Part shown: piece after piece, positions 1 through 4,797 of the stretch
Numbering within the stretch: position 1 is the first letter of the stretch
Layout: every line of letters begins with the position of its first letter
DNA from: Microbacteriaceae bacterium
GTDB taxonomy: Bacteria > Actinomycetota > Actinomycetes > Actinomycetales > Microbacteriaceae
Direction of reading: 5' to 3'
DNA: 5,888 bases
NCBI GenBank assembly: GCA_016463265.1
Contig: JAEMRP010000044.1
Location: 1,384 to 7,271, forward strand
Made by a program: the position numbers and the translations under genes
Notes under the pieces: model-generated
What the model was told of the DNA's origin: nothing
Databases searched by the model: none
The model's input: the letters and a program-made list of their open reading frames with translations, nothing else

Positions 1-173
1 GCGTCGATATCGGAACGTTTCGGGCACGCCTCAATCGTCAACAGAACCGTGACTTTCGCCGTCGTGCCCTCGACCTCGGCGGATTCGATCATCCCCAGTT
101 CGCCGAGCGAGCGCCGCAATTCGGGGTCGATGACCGCGCCGACGGCGGCTCGAAGTTCCTCAGGATTTGTCAT
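1..173 (-). CDS. mrp: Mrp/ApbC (NBP35-type) Fe-S carrier P-loop ATPase, N-terminal fragment
   Basis: Only the first 57 codons are in the window; the gene runs off the left edge. Reading from ATG at 173, the protein starts MTNPEELRAAVGAVIDPELR and continues with LGELGMIESAEVEG and a hydrophobic strand TVLLTIEACP. This is the MIP18/DUF59 domain (about residues 5-57), recognisable by the helix, 'xVxDPELxxxxxxLGMI' and the beta strand ending in a cysteine (Cys50). In the Mrp family this domain precedes a P-loop ATPase that carries and delivers 4Fe-4S clusters in the cytoplasm; the ATPase and its CxxC motif lie outside the window. The start overlaps the last 14 bases of the DUF1003 gene in another frame, and no Shine-Dalgarno is visible just upstream, so translation is probably coupled to that gene. 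An independent DUF59 protein (SufT/PaaD type) is possible, but the neighbourhood favours Mrp. Confidence 0.85.
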   Translation of the reverse strand, partial: MTNPEELRAAVGAVIDPELRRSLGELGMIESAEVEGTTAKVTVLLTIEACPKRSDID

Positions 174-699
174 TGGGGGGAGTGTTGTCGAGTTCCTCGA
201 GAAGCGCACGCAACTCCGAACGAATGAAGTCTTTCGTCGCCACGTCCTTGATCGCGAGCCGCAAGGCGACGACCTCTCGTGCCAAATACTCGGTGTCCGC
301 GAGGTTACGTTCGGCGCGCTGGCGGTCTTGTTCCATTCCGACTCGGTCACGGTCATCCTGTCGGTTTTGCGCCAGCAGAATAAGCGGCGCAGCATAGGAC
401 GCCTGCAGCGACAATATGAGTGTCAGGGCCGTGAAGCCAATGTCCGCCGAGTCGAAACGCCACTCCTCGGGCACCACGGTGTTGTACGTCATCCAGAGGA
501 CGACAAAAAACGAAAGACCGATGAGAAACCACGGGGTTCCCATGGCTCGCGCAACCGATTCCGTGAAGCGCCCAAATCGATCGCTCGATCGACGCGTCAG
601 TGCAGGGCGAAGGCCCTTCGGCGCGCTGAGTTGTTCGTCAACAGTGACAAAACGGCGACGGGTGCGAGGGGTCGTCACCGTGGGGGTCTGCTTGTCCAT
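160..699 (-). CDS. DUF1003 family two-helix membrane protein
   Basis: The 179-residue protein has the features of the DUF1003 family, whose function is not established. A basic N-terminal cytoplasmic region (residues 1-42) is followed by FGRFTESVARAMGTPWFLIG leading into a first membrane helix (about 55-72). A short loop holds TYNTVVPEEWRFD, and a second membrane helix (about 88-108) carries ALTLILSLQASYAAPLILLA. The family signature QNRQDDRDR (111-119) comes next, then a charged helical tail (120-172) likely to form a coiled coil in the cytoplasm. The ATG at 699 has a GGAG sequence eight bases upstream. It lies only three bases after the stop of the MgtE-like gene, and its own end overlaps mrp by 14 bases, so the three genes form one transcription unit. 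The context suggests it could be the membrane partner of the soluble MgtE-like protein; that is inference. Length and domain order look normal for the family. Confidence 0.88.
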   Translation of the reverse strand: MDKQTPTVTTPRTRRRFVTVDEQLSAPKGLRPALTRRSSDRFGRFTESVARAMGTPWFLIGLSFFVVLWMTYNTVVPEEWRFDSADIGFTALTLILSLQASYAAPLILLAQNRQDDRDRVGMEQDRQRAERNLADTEYLAREVVALRLAIKDVATKDFIRSELRALLEELDNTPPNDKS

Positions 700-702
700 G
701 GC

Positions 703-1959
703 TCACGCTCCGTTCGTCCGTTCGTTCTCGTAATAGGGGTTACGCCAATCCTCGGGCAACATGTGGTCGAGAACGTCATCCACGGTGACGACGCCAAGAA
801 GTCGTTGTTGCTCGTCCACCACAGGGAGGGACACCAGGTTGTAACTGGCGAAGGTGCGAGCGATTTCTCCCAAGGGAGCCACATCAAGGAGTGGTTCCGC
901 CCCTGCGTCCATAATAGTTCCGAGTTGGGTCTGCGGAGGATGGCGCAGCATCCTCTGGAAGTGAACGATACCGAGAAACCGGCCAGTCGGTGACTCGAAC
1001 GGGGGCAGCGTGACACAGATCGACGCGGCCATCGCTGGCGTGATCTCGTTTCGACGAATCATCGCAAGTCCCTCGGCAACCGTTGTTTCCGCCGAGACAA
1101 TGATGGGTTCAGTAGACATGAGCCCGCCCGCGGTGTCGGGTGCGTAGGACAAGAGGAATCGCACATCGTCAGCCTCATCGGGATCCATGAGGTCAAGAAT
1201 CTGCGCCGAACGATCGGACGGGAACTGTGCGAGCAGGTCCGCCGCGTCATCGGGTTCCATGTTGTCCAGCACGTCGGCAACACGTTCGTCGTCCATTCCG
1301 GCCAAGATTTCGATTTGTTCGGTTTCGGGCATTTCTTCGAGGGCATCAGCAAGCCGCTCATCCGAGAGCTCCTCGGCAACCTCGATGCGGCGGTCGTCCG
1401 GAAGATCCAGAATCGACGCGGCGAGGTCTACCGGGTGCAATTCCGAATAGGTGGCGATGAGATGCTCGGCGCTTTGTGATTCGCCGGTCGCACCTGACGG
1501 CGTGACATCCTCCCACCGCGCGAACACCGTTTGACCTTTACCGAATAACGACGCCGCTTTCGCGCGGCGCAAATACAGTTGCGAGACATCCCACTGGCCA
1601 TTGGCGTCACTCTCAATAGCGACGTCTTCAATGACGCTTGAGCCGGAACCATCGCGAAAATCCATCGACCGACCTATGAGCTCTGAAAAAACGCGCACCT
1701 CGCCACCACGTTGTTCAAAACGACGCATATTGATAATGCCCGTCGTCAGAATCTGGCTGGGCCGAATGCTGACGACTCGATTGATCGACAAAAACACGCG
1801 GCGGCGGCCCGGAATTTCCACGGTGAGTCCGACGACGACCGGTGCGCCTTTGGTCCGATAAGACACGACAACATCGCGCACGCGACCGACCCGATCGCCG
1901 AGTGGGTCAAAGACCGCACATCCCGCGAGTCGGGCGACGTAGACGCGTGTCGAACTCAC
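703..1959 (-). CDS. Soluble MgtE-type protein: PRC-barrel, MgtE N domain and CBS pair, no channel domain
   Basis: The 418-residue protein starts at GTG 1959, giving MSSTRVYVARLAGCAVFDPL. A longer frame runs up to 2115, but that extension overlaps the divergent stress gene and is basic and low in complexity, so I reject it. Domains in order are a PRC-barrel-like module (about 5-75, with GDRVGRVRDVVV), a second similar beta-rich segment (about 85-150), the MgtE N superhelix (about 165-275, with repeated acidic helices such as MEPDDAADLLAQFPSDRSAQ), and a CBS pair (about 281-404, with LGIVHFQRMLR and LLGVVTVDDVLDHMLPED). In MgtE channels the N and CBS domains sense Mg2+ and gate the pore. The five-helix pore domain is entirely missing here: the protein ends 14 residues after the second CBS domain, in a charged tail. 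It is therefore likely a cytoplasmic sensor or adaptor rather than a transporter, despite common 'magnesium transporter' labels. It leads the operon with DUF1003 and mrp. A weak GGGA lies just before the start. Confidence 0.88.
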   Translation of the reverse strand: MSSTRVYVARLAGCAVFDPLGDRVGRVRDVVVSYRTKGAPVVVGLTVEIPGRRRVFLSINRVVSIRPSQILTTGIINMRRFEQRGGEVRVFSELIGRSMDFRDGSGSSVIEDVAIESDANGQWDVSQLYLRRAKAASLFGKGQTVFARWEDVTPSGATGESQSAEHLIATYSELHPVDLAASILDLPDDRRIEVAEELSDERLADALEEMPETEQIEILAGMDDERVADVLDNMEPDDAADLLAQFPSDRSAQILDLMDPDEADDVRFLLSYAPDTAGGLMSTEPIIVSAETTVAEGLAMIRRNEITPAMAASICVTLPPFESPTGRFLGIVHFQRMLRHPPQTQLGTIMDAGAEPLLDVAPLGEIARTFASYNLVSLPVVDEQQRLLGVVTVDDVLDHMLPEDWRNPYYENERTNGA

Positions 1960-1984
1960 GTTCCCAGCGTACTCGCGGGGTGAG

Positions 1985-1990
1985 AGAATA
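1985..1990 (-). promoter_or_regulatory. Candidate -10 element of the MgtE-like/DUF1003/mrp operon
   Basis: TATTCT on the minus strand matches the actinobacterial TAnnnT pattern. It lies in the 36-base gap between the divergent MgtE-like and stress genes and would place the transcription start about 20 bases before the GTG at 1959. No convincing -35 is seen 16-18 bases upstream, inside the stress gene. The same bases read on the plus strand give GAGAAT, six bases before the GTG of the stress gene, so the element may serve both directions. Confidence 0.35.
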
Positions 1991-1995
1991 AAGAC

Positions 1996-2490
1996 GTGTC
2001 GACTCCGTCTCTGTTCTCCCGTCGTGCCCCTTCCCCCGAAATTCCGCGCGGCGACGTGTTGTCCACTGTCGATACGCACGGCGAGGCACAATCGATCGTC
2101 AACCGTCTTGCGCACGCCGGATACGACGTCTCGAACATCGCCATTATCGGTCGTGACCTCGTCACCGTCGAGCGCGTGACGGGCCGATTGACCTACGCCC
2201 GAGTTGCACTGCGCGGGGCATTGAACGGAGCGTGGTTTGGCCTGTTCTTCACTCTAGTTCTCAGCCTTCTGAGCGAACCCACAACGACATTCGTGATGCC
2301 CGCCGTCGTGGCTATCGGAGCAGGAATGGGAGTGCTGATTACCCTTGCGCTCTACTCAATCCGCCGCCGGCGGCAGGATTTTTCATCCGTACAGCAGGTG
2401 CTCGCCTCGCGCTACGAGGTCACGGTGCCCCCGGGAACCGCCGGAGCAGCGCAACGAGCTCTTGCCGAGGCGCCGCGCGACAAGCCTTAG
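1996..2490 (+). CDS. General stress protein 17M-like membrane protein
   Basis: The 164-residue protein starts at GTG 1996. Residues 20-65 form a small alpha/beta domain with VLSTVDTHGEAQSIVNRLAH, AGYDVSNIAIIGRDL and then TVERVTGRLTY, the typical start of the YflT/17M general stress family in actinobacteria. A glycine- and alanine-rich stretch leads into two membrane helices (about 75-92 and 98-120), then a basic stop SIRRRRQD and a short second alpha/beta piece (128-145, SVQQVLASRYEVTVPPG). The biochemical role of the family is unknown; the name comes from stress induction of distant Bacillus relatives. The gene is divergent from the MgtE-like gene. As I recall it, the M. tuberculosis homologue Rv1234 sits beside Rv1232c, an MgtE-like gene, so the pairing appears old. 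A partial GAG-type ribosome site lies about nine bases upstream, or the message is leaderless. The last bases overlap the tatB stop. Confidence 0.82.
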   Translation: MSTPSLFSRRAPSPEIPRGDVLSTVDTHGEAQSIVNRLAHAGYDVSNIAIIGRDLVTVERVTGRLTYARVALRGALNGAWFGLFFTLVLSLLSEPTTTFVMPAVVAIGAGMGVLITLALYSIRRRRQDFSSVQQVLASRYEVTVPPGTAGAAQRALAEAPRDKP

Positions 2491-2828
2491 GTCGATTCGC
2501 CGTCGTACGGTGTTGCAGACGTGCTTGGCTCGGTTTGCGGTTTCGGCGTGCGCGGAGGCCTGACCCGAACAGGCTCCTCCTTCAGCGCATCGCGGATGAT
2601 TCGACGCGGGTCATACTGACGGGGATCGAGTTTCTTGAATTCCGTCAGGTCAACTTGATCGCCGAATTCGTCCTTGAATCGTGATTCCGCACCTCGCGCC
2701 ATGTCCCGAAGTCGAGTGACGAGTCGTGCGAGTTGAGCGGCAAATCCCGGAAGACGATCTGGACCTACAACGAGAAGAGCGACAAGTCCGATGAGGAAAA
2801 GTTTCTCGATAGTGAGCCCGAACGACAT
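2487..2828 (-). CDS. tatB: Sec-independent protein translocase TatB
   Basis: The 113-residue protein has the TatB layout. A short N terminus MSFGLTIEKL leads into one membrane helix (about 8-22, FLIGLVALLVV), the hinge GPDRLP (22-27), an amphipathic helix (about 28-52, AAQLARLVTRLRDMARGAES), and a charged helical region with DLTEFKKLDPRQYDPRRIIR. It ends in a disordered, proline-rich tail. TatB binds twin-arginine signal peptides with TatC and helps pass folded proteins across the cytoplasmic membrane. The DLxxxxxLDPRxxxxxxIIR segment and total length favour TatB over TatA. I chose the ATG at 2828; the frame is open to 2885, but those extra residues have no family counterpart. No tatC is in the window, as usual in actinobacteria, where tatAC lie elsewhere. 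The stop codon TAA shares bases with the TAG of the convergent stress gene. Confidence 0.93.
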   Translation of the reverse strand: MSFGLTIEKLFLIGLVALLVVGPDRLPGFAAQLARLVTRLRDMARGAESRFKDEFGDQVDLTEFKKLDPRQYDPRRIIRDALKEEPVRVRPPRTPKPQTEPSTSATPYDGEST

Positions 2829-2833
2829 ATTTC

Positions 2834-2840
2834 TAGAATA
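2834..2840. promoter_or_regulatory. Symmetric TAGAATA element: shared -10 for divergent tatB and methyltransferase genes
   Basis: On the minus strand the site reads TATTCT (2840-2835), followed by six bases and then the A of the tatB ATG, which is the classic spacing of a leaderless actinobacterial message. There is also no good ribosome site before tatB. On the plus strand it reads TAGAAT (2834-2839), five of six matches to TATAAT, and would give the methyltransferase gene a leader of roughly 38 bases carrying its strong ribosome site. The -35 matches are weak: TAAACT for tatB at 17 bases, and GTGAGC for the methyltransferase at 16. TAnnnTA symmetry is known to support bidirectional promoters; activity here is inferred. 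Confidence 0.5.
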
Positions 2841-2873
2841 GCCCCCAAAGACCATAGAGTTTAGGGAGCGAAT

Positions 2874-2879
2874 AGGAGG
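2874..2879 (+). promoter_or_regulatory. Strong ribosome binding site of the O-methyltransferase gene
   Basis: AGGAGG, a full match to the anti-Shine-Dalgarno core, lies four bases before the ATG at 2884. It fixes this start and contrasts with the absent or weak sites before tatB and the glycosyltransferase gene. Confidence 0.8.
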
Positions 2880-2883
2880 GCAC

Positions 2884-3510
2884 ATGCTCGATGCAATACA
2901 GGTCGCTGCGTGGACCGAAAATTATGTCACTGAGCCCGCTGCCATTCGTAAAGCACGTCAATCTTCCCGTGAACACGGGGTGGAACCAATTACACCGGCG
3001 ATGGGCTCGTTTCTGGCCTCCCTCGTGTCCTACTCAAGTGCTCAATCAATTGTCGAGATTGGGACGGGACTCGGTGTCGCCAGCCAGTGGTTGCTGCTCT
3101 CGAGCCCCGAAACTCACTTGACGACAATCGAAAAGGACGTGGACCACCAGCAATCTGCAAAAGACCTATTCGCGAGCGCCGGAATTGCCCCAAGCCGCGT
3201 TCGACTCATCAATGGCGACGCTGTCGATATCCTGCCTCGAATGAATGAAGGCACATACGACCTCATTGTTGTCAACGCCACGGGAAAGGGCACGCTCGAC
3301 TTGACCCGCCACGCACTCCACCTTGCGCGAGTCGGCGGGATTGTCGCCGTCCTACACGCTCTTGGTGGCGGACTTGTTGCCCAGCCGACTACACGCGATG
3401 CCGTAACGTCTGAGCTTCGCACGCTATTAGGCGACTACGCGGTCGACGAAAACGTCCGTGCGACGATGGTGCCCGTAGGCGACGGAATTCTCACGCTCAT
3501 CAAACTATAG
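2884..3510 (+). CDS. SAM-dependent O-methyltransferase-like protein (COMT/CCoAOMT class)
   Basis: The 208-residue protein has a class I methyltransferase fold. Helices at 1-50 include the family marker ITPAMGSFLASLV. Motif I, SIVEIGTGLGVASQWLL (55-71), binds S-adenosylmethionine; LTTIEKD (79-85) ends strand 2 with an acidic residue for the ribose. IAPSRVRLINGDAVDILPRM (101-120) and YDLIVVNATGKGTLDL (125-140) follow, and the C-terminal strands include VGGIVAVLHAL and VPVGDGILTLIKL. It resembles M. tuberculosis Rv1220c as I remember it, which also lies divergent from the tatB region. The metal-binding D-x-D that follows strand 4 in typical members is replaced by N131-A-T133, so metal-dependent catalysis is doubtful. 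The substrate is unknown. It has a strong ribosome site and is probably cotranscribed with the glycosyltransferase-like gene 12 bases downstream. Confidence 0.85.
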   Translation: MLDAIQVAAWTENYVTEPAAIRKARQSSREHGVEPITPAMGSFLASLVSYSSAQSIVEIGTGLGVASQWLLLSSPETHLTTIEKDVDHQQSAKDLFASAGIAPSRVRLINGDAVDILPRMNEGTYDLIVVNATGKGTLDLTRHALHLARVGGIVAVLHALGGGLVAQPTTRDAVTSELRTLLGDYAVDENVRATMVPVGDGILTLIKL

Positions 3511-3522
3511 AAAGCAGTACAA

Positions 3523-4521
3523 ATGAAGAACCCTGTGACGTTCCCGCACCCGATTGGATTAATGCTGTTTAACCGATTTGAGTATTCAGAACGAGTGTTG
3601 ATGTCACTCAGCGCACAGACGTTGCCGGTCGACCAATCCAAGTTGTACATCTCGATTGATGGCTACGCAGGCTCTAAGGCCGAGCTTCAGGGCAAACCCG
3701 ATAGCACCGGCGTAATCGAGGAATTAGCGCGTGCAACGTTTCCGAACGCCACTATTCGACGTGGAGAGATAAACACTTTTCCCGAAAGCTTGCGTTATCT
3801 CGAAGACAGTATGCTCGCTGCACATCCCGACGCAACGTGGCTTGGATGCTTTGAGGAAGACTACGTCCTAGGCCCCGAGTATCTGGCCATCATCGCTCAA
3901 ATGAGTTCCGCCGCAGAACCCATCGACGACATCGCGATTCTCGCGGCTACGGGGGAAACACTCGATCCCGACAAACGCGACCTGGAGGGCATTTTCCCCA
4001 TCGGACATTTGTGGGCCTATCTCGTGCGGGTAGCGCATGTTCGCGAACGTCGCGACGACCTTCAGATTTTCCGCGAGCAAATGAGCGGGAAGCCTTACTC
4101 GGATCGTGACAAGAGCGCTCTCGCGCTTGTCATGGCGTCGCGAGGCGTTTTTCCCGTGGGTGTCGGCAACGACCACCACCGGCTCAATCTCGCGTTTAAG
4201 TTCAACCGAATCGGCGTCACCACGGGACTTTCTTACGGAGAATACATCGGCGCCGAAGGCGAACATATGACGGAAAAATCGTTTGCCCGCTTTAACTTCA
4301 GTCCACCCACATCAGTCCCGTTCGACATCAGCACGGTGGACTTTTCCGCTATGGTTCCCGACCTTCGAGATCAGTTCCGCGCAGATTTCGCCAAGCGGCT
4401 CGCGGAACGTTATGTCATAACGAAGATCCGAGCATTTTCGGCGCAGAAAAGTCTCCAGAGCATGTCACGCTGGCGCAGAGCGGCCGCGCTATTCGGCCAG
4501 GCATTTCGCTCACTGTTTTAG
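3523..4521 (+). CDS. Glycosyltransferase-like protein, GT-A fold (GT2/GNT-I-like)
   Basis: I do not recognise a named gene. The 332-residue protein begins with a hydrophobic strand PIGLMLFNRFEYSERVLMSL (10-29) and then LYISIDGYAGSK (41-52). This matches the start of GT-A nucleotide-sugar transferases, where 'NRxExxxxxLxSL' and 'ISxDG' bind the donor. WLGCFEEDYVLGPEYL (106-121) fits the position and form of the DxD-type metal site, as EED at 111-113, similar to the EDD of GNT-I-like enzymes. The middle part has HLWAYLVR (162-169) and a histidine-rich stretch VGNDHHRLNLAFKFNR (214-229), possibly acceptor or metal ligands. The last 60 residues are basic and helical without a clear membrane segment, so it may be peripheral to the membrane. 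There is only a weak AAAG-type ribosome site, and the gene starts 12 bases after the methyltransferase stop, suggesting coupled expression. Donor and acceptor cannot be told from the sequence. Confidence 0.68.
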   Translation: MKNPVTFPHPIGLMLFNRFEYSERVLMSLSAQTLPVDQSKLYISIDGYAGSKAELQGKPDSTGVIEELARATFPNATIRRGEINTFPESLRYLEDSMLAAHPDATWLGCFEEDYVLGPEYLAIIAQMSSAAEPIDDIAILAATGETLDPDKRDLEGIFPIGHLWAYLVRVAHVRERRDDLQIFREQMSGKPYSDRDKSALALVMASRGVFPVGVGNDHHRLNLAFKFNRIGVTTGLSYGEYIGAEGEHMTEKSFARFNFSPPTSVPFDISTVDFSAMVPDLRDQFRADFAKRLAERYVITKIRAFSAQKSLQSMSRWRRAAALFGQAFRSLF

Positions 4522-4565
4522 CCGGTAACCCTAGTCAGGCGTCGCTCACTACTGCGAGACGAAGA

Positions 4566-4736
4566 CTATTTGGTGACTCCGTTGAGGGCGTCACGCAGTG
4601 CGACCGCTTCCTCGTCCTTGAGCGAGAACACAAGACGACCGCCGCCTTCAGCAGGAACCTTGACAATGATGAGGTCCCGCTTCTCTCGAATCGCTTCCAT
4701 GGGGCCATCCCCCGTGCGTGGCTTCATCGCGGCCAT
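4566..4736 (-). CDS. DUF3117 family small conserved actinobacterial protein
   Basis: The 56-residue protein begins MAAMKPRTGDGPMEAIREKR and continues DLIIVKVPAEGGGRLVFSL (21-39), then KDEEAVALRDALNGVTK. This is essentially the whole DUF3117 family, whose best known member is, from memory, M. tuberculosis Rv1211. The function is unknown. The GDGPMEAxxExR opening and the EGGGRLVxxL strand are the family's signature, and the C-terminal helix xxEAxxLxxAL probably packs on the sheet; there is no membrane segment or signal. Two later in-frame ATGs exist (codons 4 and 13), but the ATG at 4736 is preceded at seven bases by AAGGAG and matches the family start. The gene lies 61 bases downstream of the mannosyltransferase-like gene on the same strand and has a plausible promoter of its own. 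It ends 44 bases from the convergent glycosyltransferase-like gene. Confidence 0.92.
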   Translation of the reverse strand: MAAMKPRTGDGPMEAIREKRDLIIVKVPAEGGGRLVFSLKDEEAVALRDALNGVTK

Positions 4737-4743
4737 AGCGGTA

Positions 4744-4749
4744 CTCCTT
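4744..4749 (-). promoter_or_regulatory. Ribosome binding site of the DUF3117 gene
   Basis: AAGGAG on the minus strand, seven bases before the ATG at 4736, is a strong Shine-Dalgarno sequence and decides between the three closely spaced in-frame ATG codons. Confidence 0.8.
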
Positions 4750-4768
4750 CAGATAAGTCGATTACTCC

Positions 4769-4774
4769 ATTTTA
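4769..4774 (-). promoter_or_regulatory. Candidate -10 element of the DUF3117 gene
   Basis: TAAAAT on the minus strand matches five of six bases of TATAAT and would start a transcript about 26 bases before the ATG, ahead of the ribosome site. A weak -35 (TTTTTA, 4797-4792) stands 17 bases upstream, next to the stop of the preceding gene. The spacer is filled by an inverted repeat, so the promoter may be controlled there. Confidence 0.45.
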
Positions 4775-4791
4775 GCGCCCATTTCGGCGCT
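4774..4791. repeat. Inverted repeat AGCGCC-N6-GGCGCT between the DUF3117 and mannosyltransferase-like genes
   Basis: Perfect 6-bp arms, AGCGCC at 4774-4779 and GGCGCT at 4786-4791, flank the six bases CATTTC. With one bulged T the stem extends into flanking A/T (TTTTA against TAAAA). It begins seven bases beyond the stop codon of the mannosyltransferase-like gene, so it could end that transcript. However, neither strand has a proper U-run after the stem, which makes a standard intrinsic terminator unlikely. Because it fills the spacer between the putative -35 and -10 of the DUF3117 gene, it may instead be a repressor operator. Confidence 0.5.
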
Positions 4792-4797
4792 TAAAAA

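Noticed and set aside
49..993. Long plus-strand open frame of 314 codons, with other plus-strand frames at 1187-1460
   Set aside because: It runs antisense across the mrp, DUF1003 and MgtE-like genes, which have clear family motifs; its product is rich in Arg, Ser and His with no recognisable domain, as expected of a GC-rich shadow frame.
1960..2115. 52-codon upstream extension of the MgtE-like gene
   Set aside because: It overlaps the divergent stress gene, is low in complexity, and the family start MSSTRVYVARL begins exactly at the GTG at 1959.
2855..2860. TAGAGT as an alternative -10 for the methyltransferase gene
   Set aside because: It matches four of six bases and would start the transcript only eight or so bases before the AGGAGG; TAGAAT at 2834-2839 is the better match and leaves a normal leader.
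2829..2885. 19-codon upstream extension of tatB
   Set aside because: It would include the promoter region and the ribosome site of the divergent gene; TatB proteins start directly before the membrane helix.
4540..4561. Possible hairpin (CGTC...GACG) between the convergent glycosyltransferase-like and DUF3117 genes
   Set aside because: The outer stem is only four base pairs with an asymmetric bulge and no U-run follows on either strand, so it is not a credible terminator.
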